Below are positions 26,495 to 36,340 of a stretch of 64,000 bases of DNA, in pieces. The translations under genes and the position numbers were made by a program. The stretch covers positions 1 through 64,000 of the forward strand of contig JAFZPM010000034.1 in the NCBI GenBank assembly GCA_017550335.1. Direction: 5' to 3'. Under the pieces are notes generated by a model. It saw only the letters and a program-made list of their open reading frames with translations. It did no database searches and had not been told where the DNA came from. This DNA comes from Paludibacteraceae bacterium (GTDB lineage Bacteria; Bacteroidota; Bacteroidia; Bacteroidales; Paludibacteraceae). Numbering within the stretch: position 1 is the stretch's first letter; the number at the start of each line of letters is the position of its first letter.

Positions 26495-26941
26495 TTAACC
26501 GGCGAAGTAAATGTGAGCCATCATCCACACAAAATAACGCAACCCCTTACCTATGGCGATGAATAGGAAAACAAACCAGGCGTTGCTCCTGAGATACCCC
26601 AAAGCCACCTCGATAATCTCCCCGATAAAAGGAAGGAATCCCAATATGGCTAAGGCAGCGCCCTTGTTCCGCAACCTTTCACTCCAGAGCCTCACCTTCT
26701 CTTCCTTGATGCCGAACCGTCGCTCCAGCAAGTCCATCTTACCCAATTTGCCGAGCCAATAGCAGGTCATACCCCCCAACGTGTTACCCGCAGTGGCGGC
26801 GACGAGACACAACGTCGGACTAGCCCCCGCAAGCAACAGCCCGGACAAAAGGATCTCCGAACTGAACGGCAGGATCGAACCGGCCAAGAATGCACCGATA
26901 AATAATCCCCAATAACCATAATCGGCGAGAAATTCGATCAT
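26495..26941 (-). CDS. Small VTT/DedA-like membrane protein (YqaA type)
   Basis: The product has 148 residues with four hydrophobic segments. GAFLAGSILPFSSEILL and LGFLPFIGEIIEVALGYLR fit the VTT (SNARE-associated Golgi) domain of YqaA proteins. The family is linked to lipid scrambling or flux in the inner membrane; the precise role is unknown. It follows the membrane-protein gene at 26945-27955 by 3 bases. Confidence 0.85.
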   Translation of the reverse strand: MIEFLADYGYWGLFIGAFLAGSILPFSSEILLSGLLLAGASPTLCLVAATAGNTLGGMTCYWLGKLGKMDLLERRFGIKEEKVRLWSERLRNKGAALAILGFLPFIGEIIEVALGYLRSNAWFVFLFIAIGKGLRYFVWMMAHIYFAG

Positions 26942-26944
26942 AAC

Positions 26945-27955
26945 TTATAAAAGGGCAGGTTGAACAAAATAGACGATGGAACTCACGAAAAAAACAGCCA
27001 ATAATATCTTGGAGAGAAGGGACCATTCCAATGTGAAGTATTGGCCTATGACGAAAGAACAGAAAAATAGACTTGTAGGTAGGAATAACTGCGCATGACC
27101 CATGTCCATGAGCATGATCGCCAAGGCAGTGAACAAGCATCTCACAAGGAACCACACCTCTTCCCGGCTACGCACATTCTGATGGGAACGAGTATAGAAG
27201 AAATGCAGAAGCGAGATGATGAAGAGCAACGCCACAATCCCAATATAGATCTTACCCTCGAGATTATACGTATCACCCAACGTACCGTCCCAATTGACCC
27301 ATGAACTCCAATAATCGGTCCACAAGTGTAGATCATTGAAGTAGAGCGAAACGAGACTACAATAGAAAAACGGCAGGCTCACACCCGTCAGATACGCAAA
27401 GACAATCTTCACGTTTAACGAGTTGCACCTATATAGCAAAAAGAAAAACGGCAACGTCATCACCAAAGACTGCATCGCGAAAAGAGCGGCTATGGAGATA
27501 ATCAGCCCCGCGTCGAACGCCCTGATGATGAATTTATCGGCACTTCCCTCCACAAGCCGGAATGTAGTGTTCACATAGAAAACAATACAAATGACGATGA
27601 TCCATGACGTGGAGAAACAATGAGGACGCATCAACAACGAGGCGATGACCGCAAAGATGAAGGCGGGAAGAATCGTCCTCACATTGATGAAAGAGAACGT
27701 CTCATTCAGCCATATCATAAAATACGCCGTGATCAGCAGACACGCTAAGGCGATGAGCCGACACGGCCAACTGTCAAAGGGAAGATGCTGATTCCAGATG
27801 GAGGCAAGAGGAGAATCCCCCAGCACGACCGAAGCCTCGCCAGCAGACATGCTAGGGAAAAAGACCTCATACCACAACACAAGGACAACGACCATGCTTA
27901 TCAAAATGGTCGATACGCTAGGTAATATGTTGTCTTTGTACTGTAAGTATTGCAT
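26945..27955 (-). CDS. Polytopic membrane protein of unknown function (DUF6427-like)
   Basis: The product has 336 residues and about ten hydrophobic helices with no charged catalytic motif. Its place next to purD is common in Bacteroidales, where such proteins are annotated as DUF6427. That assignment is from memory of the neighbourhood, not a profile match. Confidence 0.65.
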   Translation of the reverse strand: MQYLQYKDNILPSVSTILISMVVVLVLWYEVFFPSMSAGEASVVLGDSPLASIWNQHLPFDSWPCRLIALACLLITAYFMIWLNETFSFINVRTILPAFIFAVIASLLMRPHCFSTSWIIVICIVFYVNTTFRLVEGSADKFIIRAFDAGLIISIAALFAMQSLVMTLPFFFLLYRCNSLNVKIVFAYLTGVSLPFFYCSLVSLYFNDLHLWTDYWSSWVNWDGTLGDTYNLEGKIYIGIVALLFIISLLHFFYTRSHQNVRSREEVWFLVRCLFTALAIMLMDMGHAQLFLPTSLFFCSFVIGQYFTLEWSLLSKILLAVFFVSSIVYFVQPALL

Positions 27956-28015
27956 TTCGACTTGCCTAATAAAATAATACGGTTATCCCCTACCTAAGCG
28001 ACGAATCCAAGAGAA

Positions 28016-29287
28016 TCACCTCAAATCCTTCCCGATGTCGGAACGGAAATATTTCTTCTCAAACTGGATCTTCTGCGCATTCTTGAATGAAACCGCCAAA
28101 GCCTCCTCCTTATCCTTGCCATACGAGCTGACAGAGATGACACGTCCACCATTGGTGAGCAACTTCCCGTCCTGAATCTTAGTGCCGGCATGGAAGACGA
28201 TGCTATCCTTCACCTCCTCGATGCCAGTGATCACCTTACCCTTCTCATACGCCTCCGGATAACCGCCGGAAACAAGCATGACAGTAACCGCAGCGCGATC
28301 GTCCACCTCCAAGGATTTGGATGCCAACGTGCCGGTAGCCACCCCTTCGAAGAGCTCGACAAGGTCGGATTTTATGCGAAGCATGACAGCCTCAGTCTCA
28401 GGGTCACCCATTCGCACATTGTATTCGATCACCATCGGTTCGTTCTTGACATTAATTAAACCCAAGAAAATGAATCCTTTATAAGTCAAGCCTTCTTTCT
28501 TCAGTCCCTCGATAGTAGGGATAACGATACGTTTTTCGACTTTTTCCATGAAAAGCTTATCCGCGAACGGAACAGGAGAGACAGCACCCATTCCACCCGT
28601 GTTCAGACCGGTATCTCCTTCGCCGATTCGCTTGTAATCCTTCGCGACAGGAAGGATTTTATAGTTGCTTCCGTCCGTCAACACGAATACGGAGCACTCG
28701 ATGCCGGAGAGGAACTCCTCGATGACCACCGTATTGCTGGCCGCACCGAACTTACCATCCAACATATTGCGCAGTTCACTCTTCGCCTCAGCCAAGTCAG
28801 GGATGATCAAGACACCCTTTCCGGCAGCCAGGCCGTCAGCCTTCAACACGTAAGGAGCCTCCAGCTGCTCAAGGAACTTGCAACCCTCGTCTAGGGTTTC
28901 GGATGTGAAACTCTTATAGCGTGCGGTAGGAATATTGTGACGGACCATGAATGCCTTCGCGAAGTCCTTGCTACCCTCCAATTGGGCACCAGCCTTCGAC
29001 GGACCGATGACAGGGACCATCTTCAACTCCGGATCGTTAGCGAAGAAATCATAGACACCATTCACCAATGGGTCTTCGGGACCGACCACCACCATATTCA
29101 CGTTGTGGCTCAGCACAAACTGCTTCAGAGCAGGAAAGTCGTTGGCGGAGATATTCACATTCTCGCCCACGTTGAGCGTACCTCCGTTTCCCGGAGCGAT
29201 GTACAATTTCTCGACCTTAGCGCTTTGGGCGATCTTCCACGCCAAAGCGTGCTCCCTTCCACCTGAACCTAACAATAGTATATTCAT
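28016..29287 (-). CDS. purD: Phosphoribosylamine-glycine ligase
   Basis: The product has 423 residues. It opens [20 protein letters not shown], has the [11 protein letters not shown] block, and an ATP-grasp core with [16 protein letters not shown] and [14 protein letters not shown]. It catalyses the second step of purine synthesis (GAR formation). Its ATG overlaps the stop of the deacetylase gene (ATGA), so the two are translationally coupled. Confidence 0.98.
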   Translation of the reverse strand: MNILLLGSGGREHALAWKIAQSAKVEKLYIAPGNGGTLNVGENVNISANDFPALKQFVLSHNVNMVVVGPEDPLVNGVYDFFANDPELKMVPVIGPSKAGAQLEGSKDFAKAFMVRHNIPTARYKSFTSETLDEGCKFLEQLEAPYVLKADGLAAGKGVLIIPDLAEAKSELRNMLDGKFGAASNTVVIEEFLSGIECSVFVLTDGSNYKILPVAKDYKRIGEGDTGLNTGGMGAVSPVPFADKLFMEKVEKRIVIPTIEGLKKEGLTYKGFIFLGLINVKNEPMVIEYNVRMGDPETEAVMLRIKSDLVELFEGVATGTLASKSLEVDDRAAVTVMLVSGGYPEAYEKGKVITGIEEVKDSIVFHAGTKIQDGKLLTNGGRVISVSSYGKDKEEALAVSFKNAQKIQFEKKYFRSDIGKDLR

Positions 29288-29919
29288 ATTCCTTCAGTTA
29301 AATTTTCTTGTTTCAATACATCAAACTTATATCCCTCGGACGTGAGATAATCGATAGCCCTAGGCAATGCGTAGCGAATATTCTTCTCCGCCTTCAGGGA
29401 GTCGTGGAAAACGATGATCGAACCGTTCCTAGTATATTTCTTCACGATGCCCAAGACTTCCTCACCGCTGAGCTTGCGGTTATAATCACGCGTCACGACA
29501 TCCCAAAACACGATCTTGAACTTACGCCGGAGCGTCATGAACTGGATATATCTCAATATCCCATGAGGAGGTCTGAAAAGAGGGCTTTTGATCAGCTCGT
29601 CCGCCATCTCGACATTCCTGATGTAATTCCCGGAAGTGGTATAGAGCCCTTGTAAGTGGTTGAACGTATGGTTACCCACTAAATGGCCCTCCTCCAACAC
29701 TTTCCGGAACAGATCGGGGTGCTTCCGCACATTATCTCCCACACAGAAGAAAGTAGCCTTGATATTCCGTTCCCGCAAAGTATCCAACACGAACTCGGTC
29801 ACTTCCGGGATCGGTCCATCGTCGAATGTAAGGAATACGGTCTTCTCTTCCCGTGGCAGTCGCCAAACTGTGCCAGGAAAAATCTTCCTGTACACAGTTG
29901 GCAATTGTTCTATGAGCAT
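29284..29919 (-). CDS. Polysaccharide deacetylase (NodB domain)
   Basis: The product has 211 residues and is a bare NodB domain: [11 protein letters not shown] (catalytic Asp pair), GNHTFNH (metal His-x3-His), FRPPHGILR and a C-terminal SIIVFHDS. There is no signal peptide, so it acts in the cytoplasm or through a non-classical route. The probable substrate is an N- or O-acetylated glycan. It lies 3 bases after the DUF2723 gene and overlaps purD by 4 bases. Confidence 0.9.
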   Translation of the reverse strand: MLIEQLPTVYRKIFPGTVWRLPREEKTVFLTFDDGPIPEVTEFVLDTLRERNIKATFFCVGDNVRKHPDLFRKVLEEGHLVGNHTFNHLQGLYTTSGNYIRNVEMADELIKSPLFRPPHGILRYIQFMTLRRKFKIVFWDVVTRDYNRKLSGEEVLGIVKKYTRNGSIIVFHDSLKAEKNIRYALPRAIDYLTSEGYKFDVLKQENLTEGI

Positions 29920-29922
29920 TTC

Positions 29923-32900
29923 TTATTTGTTCAAAGTGTTGTATAACTCATAATATCGGGAAACCTCCGCTGCATCCGCCTCCGCCTCAGGGTCTTTAGC
30001 AGACTCCTCAAGAAGAGATATCTCATGGAAGACGGAGAACTGTTCGTTGAACAAGTCAACCACCGAGAAGTTCGTCCTATAATGCTTCGACAGTCCCTTA
30101 ACCCATTCAAGGTGTTGGATAGAATTCTCCTTCAACGCTTGAAGAATCGGTTTCGCCTTCTCATACTGATGGAGTTCCGCATACTGCTTCGCCATCATGA
30201 ACGAAGCCGTGCTATAAGGAACCTGCGGCGAAGGCAATACCTTTTGAGCGAAGTCCAGCACTTCGATGGCGCGGTTCTCACGTTCCTCGGCATATTTCCT
30301 GAGTGCGAGCGTATCCAGCTGATTCGAATAATTCTTAAGCGCCGCGCTCAGTTCACCATCGCCCATGGATCTGCTCTCGTTACCCAAAATATCTATCGCC
30401 GCGACACGAGCATGCGCGATCAGCGTGGAGTCGGAGTAACCCGATGAATTACCCCTTGCGATACGGCTATTGTCGTAGTACATAGACGTGTATTGCCTAT
30501 ATGTGGACATGAACCTGCTATCCTTCTCGCTTCCGCTTGTCAACGCCCAACGCAACAACTCACAATAGTCACGTTTCATTCTCGCCTGCTTAGCCTCCAA
30601 TATCAAGGCATCCACCAGACGGATGAACATATACCTGTGCGTCTGCACCATGCGAAGGTTGTTCTCCTCCAAATAGATATTCGGATTCTCAGCGATTCCA
30701 CCCCATTTGAACTTATGGAGCATGTTATCGTACATCTTATCCGTGTTCACACGCTCGTTAACCAAGAACGGATCCTTCTTGATAGGGACGATACGGTATG
30801 CCATACCCTCCAATTGGAGATAGTCATTGATACCAGTGAAACTCTCCTTGCCGACAGTCGTCGCGAAGTACATCGGACGTTCCCAGTGGTTAGTGGCGAG
30901 AAGGTCGAGGATGAAAATCTCCTGTTTACCCAGGAACCTCTTTCCTCCAAATCCGATCTCCATCCTATCAACGATCTTGTTCCTATCCTTGGCATCCACC
31001 GTACCGGAGTTCACCACCTCATCCTTGTTGATGTCCAGGTGAACATTCTTCGCAGGATAGAACCAAAGTTTCTCCTTCGTTCCCCCGAAGATCTTGCGCC
31101 TGATATCCGCATCATTCCTCACCAGAACGTTGTTAGCGTTCTCCAGACTGATGGAATGGCCATCGACAAGGTCGACAATGTATGCATAATCCATCCTTCC
31201 GTTCATATAATGCTGCGGTTGGAATGTGAGAGGAAGAGCCTTCGACAAATATGCGTCTCTCCTCATCTGATCCACATACCAGCCCATCTGCAAGTAGCTC
31301 AAGTTAGCGACGCGCTGGTCGGTGCCAACGCCCTCCACTTCCTGGTTGTACCACAGAGGGAAAGTATCGTTATCTCCATTGGTGAAGATAACTCCGTTAG
31401 GATCCATCGTCAACAGATAGTTCTGACCGAAGTCACGACAAGTGTAACGTCCCGAACGGTCATGGTCGTCCCAGTTCTGGGATGCCAAGAGCACCGGACC
31501 CGCCAACAAGCCAATCACTGTCGCGATGGAAGCGCCAATGACAGGAGAGATGATCTTCTTCAGAATCTCAACCAACATCGGTACCGCCAGACCAATCCAA
31601 ATACAGAACGCATAGAACGAACCCGCATACGCATAGTCACGCTCCCTAGGTTGCAACGGGGTCTGGTTCAGATACAGCACGATGGCTAGACCTGTCATGA
31701 AGAACAAGGTGAACGTAACCACAAAGCTTTGGATTCCCTCATACTTATTCTCCTTCTTCTCACGGGCAATTTGATAGACGATACCTAAGATACCTAAAAT
31801 GAGAGGGAGGAAGTAGTAAGTGTTACGTCCCTTATTGTTCGCTAGACTGTCAGGCAAGTTCGACTGGTCGCCCAGACGCAGGGAATCGATGAAGTTGATA
31901 CCACTGATCCAGTTTCCGTTAACGTTGCCACCATCCGTCGACTGCACATCGTTCTGTCTGCCGACGAAGTTCCACATGAAGTACCTCCAATACATGAAGT
32001 TGACCTGGTAGCTGAAGAAGAAAGCGAGGTTCTCACCGAAGGTAGGAACGATCTTAGTCTTCCGCATTCCATCCTTCCCGATGTAAGAGGCCTTCCTTCC
32101 CTTGATATTTCCCCAGGACTTATAACCCGCGATATGGTGGGCCTGCGTACTATACATACGAGGGAACGGCATACAAAGCTGATGCTTATACTTCTTCTTC
32201 GTATCATATGCCTCATACTCATCCGGTTCATTCGGATTCGTCTTCACCTTCTTCGCATAAAGAGTTTCCCCTTCGCTGTATTTAGGTGTTCCATCAGCCT
32301 TGTACTCATATTCCGAAGCATAGCTCTCTCCGAAGAGCAACGGAGTGTCACCATATTGCTCACGGTTCAGGTAACTCTTCAGAGCGAACACATCGTCCGG
32401 CGAGTTCTGGTCCATCGGCGTGTTGGCGGCCGAACGGATGATGATGGCCGCATAGGAAGAGTATCCGAGCAGGATGACCGTGCAACAGATCAGAATCGTA
32501 TTAAGGATAGAGCTGTTGTAGAACTTCTGCCCGAAATACAGGAATGAGGCAAGTCCGGCAGCAAGGAGTAGACCTATTACCGGATGGAGACGTCCACCCA
32601 AGAAAGGTATTCCAAGCAAAAGGATAGACAACACGAACGGAACGATCTTGCGGATATCGTTGTTTCCCTGCTTCTTGAACTTCAAAGAGTTGGAGTTAGG
32701 ATCGCGTCCCATCGTCTCCCAGATTCCCCACACCAGACAACCGATCAACAGAATCGCATACACGATTGTACCGGTATTGAAACTGAATCCAAGCGTATTG
32801 ACGAAGAAGAGCTCGAACCAACCCGCCACCTCGACGAATCCCGGGATGATACCATACAGGACCATCACGAGGATAGCGACGGAAACGCCCAAAGCCTTGA

Positions 32901-33558
32901 ATGAGCCCAAAAGGGTCGCATCATATTTCTTGAAGTAATAAACCAATACCAACGCAGGGATGGTCAACAGGTTCAGCAAGTGCACACTGATTGAAAGTCC
33001 CATCAAATAGGCGATAAGCACCAACCAACGGTTAGCGTATGGCTTGTCGGCCACGTCCTCCCACTTGAAGATAGCCCAGAAAACGGCTGCCGTAAAGAGG
33101 GATGAATAGGCATATACCTCGCCCTCCACAGCGGAGAACCAGAACGTATCGGTGAAGGTGTAGGCAAGAGCACCCACAGCACCCGCTCCCAAAATGGTGA
33201 TCATCTGTGAAACGGACATCTCCCCCTTATCATCCGAAGTCATGACCAACTTGCGGGTTATATGGGTAATGGTCCAAAAGAGGAAGAGGATACAGAATGC
33301 GCTACACAATGCCGAGAACGAGTTCACCATCATGGCCACCTGCGACGGATCCGACGCGAAAAGCGTGAACATCCTCGCCGTCAACATGAAGAATGGTGCT
33401 CCCGGCGGGTGACCAACCTCTAATTTATATGCAGTTGAGATAAACTCGCCACAGTCCCAAAAACTGGCTGTCGGCTCAATCGTCATCAAGTACGTTGCCG
33501 CTGCGATAGCGAATACTATCCATCCGACAATGTTGTTCAATAACTTGAATCGCTTCAT
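29923..33558 (-). CDS. DUF2723 membrane protein (TMEM260-like glycosyltransferase)
   Basis: The product has 1211 residues. The N-terminal 500 carry about eleven helices, and the first loop holds FWDCGEFI (Asp35, Glu38) followed by GHPPGAPFF, the signature of DUF2723. The family is related to eukaryotic TMEM260 O-mannosyltransferases and to lipid-sugar-dependent GT-C enzymes. A large soluble C-terminal part (about 700-1211) contains TPR-like helices. It probably glycosylates exported proteins or envelope components using a lipid-linked sugar; this is inferred from the family. It lies downstream of glnS and upstream of a deacetylase gene. Confidence 0.85.
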   Translation of the reverse strand: MKRFKLLNNIVGWIVFAIAAATYLMTIEPTASFWDCGEFISTAYKLEVGHPPGAPFFMLTARMFTLFASDPSQVAMMVNSFSALCSAFCILFLFWTITHITRKLVMTSDDKGEMSVSQMITILGAGAVGALAYTFTDTFWFSAVEGEVYAYSSLFTAAVFWAIFKWEDVADKPYANRWLVLIAYLMGLSISVHLLNLLTIPALVLVYYFKKYDATLLGSFKALGVSVAILVMVLYGIIPGFVEVAGWFELFFVNTLGFSFNTGTIVYAILLIGCLVWGIWETMGRDPNSNSLKFKKQGNNDIRKIVPFVLSILLLGIPFLGGRLHPVIGLLLAAGLASFLYFGQKFYNSSILNTILICCTVILLGYSSYAAIIIRSAANTPMDQNSPDDVFALKSYLNREQYGDTPLLFGESYASEYEYKADGTPKYSEGETLYAKKVKTNPNEPDEYEAYDTKKKYKHQLCMPFPRMYSTQAHHIAGYKSWGNIKGRKASYIGKDGMRKTKIVPTFGENLAFFFSYQVNFMYWRYFMWNFVGRQNDVQSTDGGNVNGNWISGINFIDSLRLGDQSNLPDSLANNKGRNTYYFLPLILGILGIVYQIAREKKENKYEGIQSFVVTFTLFFMTGLAIVLYLNQTPLQPRERDYAYAGSFYAFCIWIGLAVPMLVEILKKIISPVIGASIATVIGLLAGPVLLASQNWDDHDRSGRYTCRDFGQNYLLTMDPNGVIFTNGDNDTFPLWYNQEVEGVGTDQRVANLSYLQMGWYVDQMRRDAYLSKALPLTFQPQHYMNGRMDYAYIVDLVDGHSISLENANNVLVRNDADIRRKIFGGTKEKLWFYPAKNVHLDINKDEVVNSGTVDAKDRNKIVDRMEIGFGGKRFLGKQEIFILDLLATNHWERPMYFATTVGKESFTGINDYLQLEGMAYRIVPIKKDPFLVNERVNTDKMYDNMLHKFKWGGIAENPNIYLEENNLRMVQTHRYMFIRLVDALILEAKQARMKRDYCELLRWALTSGSEKDSRFMSTYRQYTSMYYDNSRIARGNSSGYSDSTLIAHARVAAIDILGNESRSMGDGELSAALKNYSNQLDTLALRKYAEERENRAIEVLDFAQKVLPSPQVPYSTASFMMAKQYAELHQYEKAKPILQALKENSIQHLEWVKGLSKHYRTNFSVVDLFNEQFSVFHEISLLEESAKDPEAEADAAEVSRYYELYNTLNK

Positions 33559-33617
33559 TTTTTATTATAGTTAATATTTTATTATCTATTGACAAGAACG
33601 GACGATGCCGTGATTTA

Positions 33618-35309
33618 TTATTTCGCGATTTTCGCCCAGCTATCCTTCAAGGCCACCGTACGGTTGAAGACCAACTTACCCGGTGCGGAATCAGGATCCA
33701 CATTGAAGTAGCCGATTCGCTGGAACTGGAAGTGCTGGAGCGGCTGTACATCCTTCAACCATGGCTCCACGAATGATTGGGCGACGGTGAGCGAGTTCGG
33801 GTTCAGCAACTCCCTGAAATCCTTGTCTTTCTCGTCCCCTGGATTCTCCACATTGAAGAGTCGGTCGTACAGACGGACTTCGGCAGGTACAGCATGCTGT
33901 ACGGAGACGAAGTGGATGGTTCCCTTCACCTTGCGGTCGCTACCCGGCAATCCGCTTCTCGTCTCAGGGTCATACTCTGCGTAGACCTCCGTGACGTTGC
34001 CGTTCTCATCCTTCTTACAGCCGGTACATTTGATGATATACGCATTCTTCAGGCGCACCTCGTTACCCGGTGTCAGACGGAAATATTTCTTCGGAGCATC
34101 CTCCATGAAATCATCCTGCTCGATGTACAACTCACGGGAGAATGGCACCTCATGCGTACCCATCGACTCATCCTCAGGGTTATTGATAGCCTCCATCATC
34201 TCCACCTTACCCTCAGGGTAGTTGGTGAGAATCAGCTTGATCGGGTGGATGACCGCACTGGCGCGCATGGCCGTAGCGTTCAACTCCTCACGTATCGTGG
34301 CCTCCAGCAAGGAGACGTCGATGACGCCGTCATATTTCGTATAACCGATACGCTTCACGAACTCGCGGATGGAGGATGGCGTGTAACCACGGCGACGCAA
34401 TCCGCAGATGGTCGGCATACGAGGATCGTCCCACCCGCTCACGAGACCTTCCTGGACAAGCTGCAACATCTTGCGCTTGCTCATCACGGTATAGGTGATA
34501 TTGAGTCTGTTGAACTCGCGCTGCTTAGGCCTATAGTCGCTATCGGCGAACTGGTCGATGAACCAATCGTACAACGGACGGTGCACTTCAAACTCCAATG
34601 TGCAGAGGGAATGGGTCACACCCTCGAAATAGTCTGACTGCCCATGGGCGAAGTCATACATAGGGTATACCTTCCACTTGTTGCCTGTGCGGTGGTGAGG
34701 ATGTGTCGTGATGATACGGTAGATGATCGGGTCACGGAAGTGCATGTTCGGGTTCGCCATATCGATCTTGGCGCGCAGAACCATCTTACCATCCTCGATT
34801 TTCCCTTCGGACATCTCCATGAAGAGACGCAGGTTCTCCTCTATAGGACGGTTGCGGAACGGACTCTCCGTACCAGGTGTGGTCGGCGTTCCCTTCTGCT
34901 TCGCTATCTCCTCGGCGGTCTGCTCGTCCACGTAAGCCTTACCCTCCTTGATGAAACGCACTGCCAAATCCCAAAGCTGCTGAAAATAATCGGATGCGTA
35001 GTAAACATTTGCCCACTGGAAACCAAGCCACTGGATATCCTCCTGGATGGAGTCCACATACTCGACATCTTCCTTCACAGGATTCGTGTCATCGAATCGT
35101 AGGTTGCAGATTCCATTGTACTTCTTGGCGATACCGAAATCCATGCAGATGGCTTTCGCATGACCGATATGTAGGTATCCGTTAGGCTCCGGCGGGAAAC
35201 GCGTCTGGATTCTTCCTCCGTTACGTCCCTCTTTCAAATCCTCTTCTACGATTTCCTCAATGAAGTTCAAATTCTTTTTCTCTTCATTTTCCTGAATATT
35301 CTCAGCCAT
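33618..35309 (-). CDS. glnS: Glutaminyl-tRNA synthetase
   Basis: The product has 563 residues. PPEPNGYLHIGHAKA carries HIGH (47-50) and VMSKRKM stands for KMSKS. A beta-barrel anticodon-binding part fills the C-terminal half. GlnRS rather than GluRS is supported by RFPPEPNG at the active site and by the two C-terminal barrels. It is the first gene of the run that extends to 23114. Confidence 0.97.
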   Translation of the reverse strand: MAENIQENEEKKNLNFIEEIVEEDLKEGRNGGRIQTRFPPEPNGYLHIGHAKAICMDFGIAKKYNGICNLRFDDTNPVKEDVEYVDSIQEDIQWLGFQWANVYYASDYFQQLWDLAVRFIKEGKAYVDEQTAEEIAKQKGTPTTPGTESPFRNRPIEENLRLFMEMSEGKIEDGKMVLRAKIDMANPNMHFRDPIIYRIITTHPHHRTGNKWKVYPMYDFAHGQSDYFEGVTHSLCTLEFEVHRPLYDWFIDQFADSDYRPKQREFNRLNITYTVMSKRKMLQLVQEGLVSGWDDPRMPTICGLRRRGYTPSSIREFVKRIGYTKYDGVIDVSLLEATIREELNATAMRASAVIHPIKLILTNYPEGKVEMMEAINNPEDESMGTHEVPFSRELYIEQDDFMEDAPKKYFRLTPGNEVRLKNAYIIKCTGCKKDENGNVTEVYAEYDPETRSGLPGSDRKVKGTIHFVSVQHAVPAEVRLYDRLFNVENPGDEKDKDFRELLNPNSLTVAQSFVEPWLKDVQPLQHFQFQRIGYFNVDPDSAPGKLVFNRTVALKDSWAKIAK

Positions 35310-35413
35310 TGAATTATTGTTTAAAGCGGGTCCTTAATTTATTTCAAACCCTTTGTTTCGATTTTTTTTGTCACTTCGGCGAATTTAGACTCACCTCAAG
35401 ACATTTTTAGGCG

Positions 35414-35444
35414 CAAAGTTAACTCTTTCGTGTGAAAAATTCAA
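35414..35444 (-). promoter_or_regulatory. Promoter of the glnS operon
   Basis: On the minus strand, TAACTTTG (35414-35421) is preceded 20 bases upstream by TTG (35442-35444). The leader is about 100 bases. Confidence 0.65.
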
Positions 35445-35703
35445 TTTCAGACCATTAATAAGTGTGAAGAAATCACCCACAATCCACGCCATTACAAGCC
35501 AAAAGAGATGATGTCCTGCCATAATGATACATAAATGTTTGTATATCAATATATTATAAAAATATTCAAATGAGAAATCGGAGGACAAGTTGGTATGATT
35601 GAAAAATAATACCCTCAAAATCATTGTCTTTCTCAAAAAAAACACTACATTTATAGAAGAAGAATTATAATTAAACGAAGGTTGAATTAAAAAAATATTG
35701 CGT
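35445..35703. other. A+T-rich intergenic stretch
   Basis: No credible gene is present; one 84-codon minus frame runs through the glnS promoter and is rejected. A weak plus-strand promoter (TTG 35625-35627, TACATTTA 35646-35653, 18-base spacer) probably serves the next gene. Confidence 0.5.
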
Positions 35704-36255
35704 ATGAGAAAATTTAGACTCCTTTTGCCTCTGTTGATGTGTATGGCCGTCTCCTCATGGGCAGCCGCACCTGATTTTGAGATTCCTTCTAGTAGAACCT
35801 ATGCGAATGCGGAGGAATGCAAGGCGGACAATGAATTGGCCGCTAAGACTTCCAGGTATTACTTTACTACCCAATTCCCTGAAGATGTAGAGTATGCGTT
35901 ATCAGCAATACGTTTCATAATGTCATGGGTCGAATACTCGGATGAGATATTGGTTTCTATATCTGAACAAACAACAGGCGCTTTAGTAAGCTGTAAAAAT
36001 AAAGATTCTAGGACCATCCTATTTGGAACCTATGTTTGCGGATGTACCCTCTACAACCGGGACGTGAAAACATCAAAGGAATTCACTTTCGACATGCATT
36101 ACTACGCATTGGAAGCTACCCTGCGCTACTACGAGAAAAACAAGGGTTTTTTCGGAGAATGCCCAAAGATGGATAAGATGCTGAAATCGCTGAAAAAAGG
36201 CAAACTGCGCAAGGAGCAGGAACGCCTCTTCGCCGTATCCTCCCCCGGCAAATAG
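35704..36255 (+). CDS. Secreted hypothetical protein
   Basis: The product has 183 residues with a signal peptide (MRKFRLLLPLLMCMAVSSWA). The mature part is alpha/beta with four cysteines (AEECKAD, VSCKNK, YVCGCTLYN) and a lysine-rich C-terminal helix. No family is recognised. The ATG at 35704 is preferred over an in-frame TTG two codons earlier. It ends 86 bases from the convergent lyase gene, with a shared terminator between. Confidence 0.75.
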   Translation: MRKFRLLLPLLMCMAVSSWAAAPDFEIPSSRTYANAEECKADNELAAKTSRYYFTTQFPEDVEYALSAIRFIMSWVEYSDEILVSISEQTTGALVSCKNKDSRTILFGTYVCGCTLYNRDVKTSKEFTFDMHYYALEATLRYYEKNKGFFGECPKMDKMLKSLKKGKLRKEQERLFAVSSPGK

Positions 36256-36282
36256 AATTTCACGTCACAAAATACAATAAGA

Positions 36283-36323
36283 AAACGGGTGCCGCTTCTC
36301 TACAAGAGCAGTGGCACCCGTTT
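36283..36323. terminator. Bidirectional intrinsic terminator
   Basis: An AAACGGGTGCC / GGCACCCGTTT stem lies between convergent genes. Confidence 0.75.
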
Positions 36324-36340
36324 CATATCCATGGGAATCA

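Noticed and set aside
30493..31689. 398-codon plus-strand frame opposite the DUF2723 gene
   Set aside because: The minus frame has clear membrane helices and the DUF2723 signature; the plus frame is its shadow.
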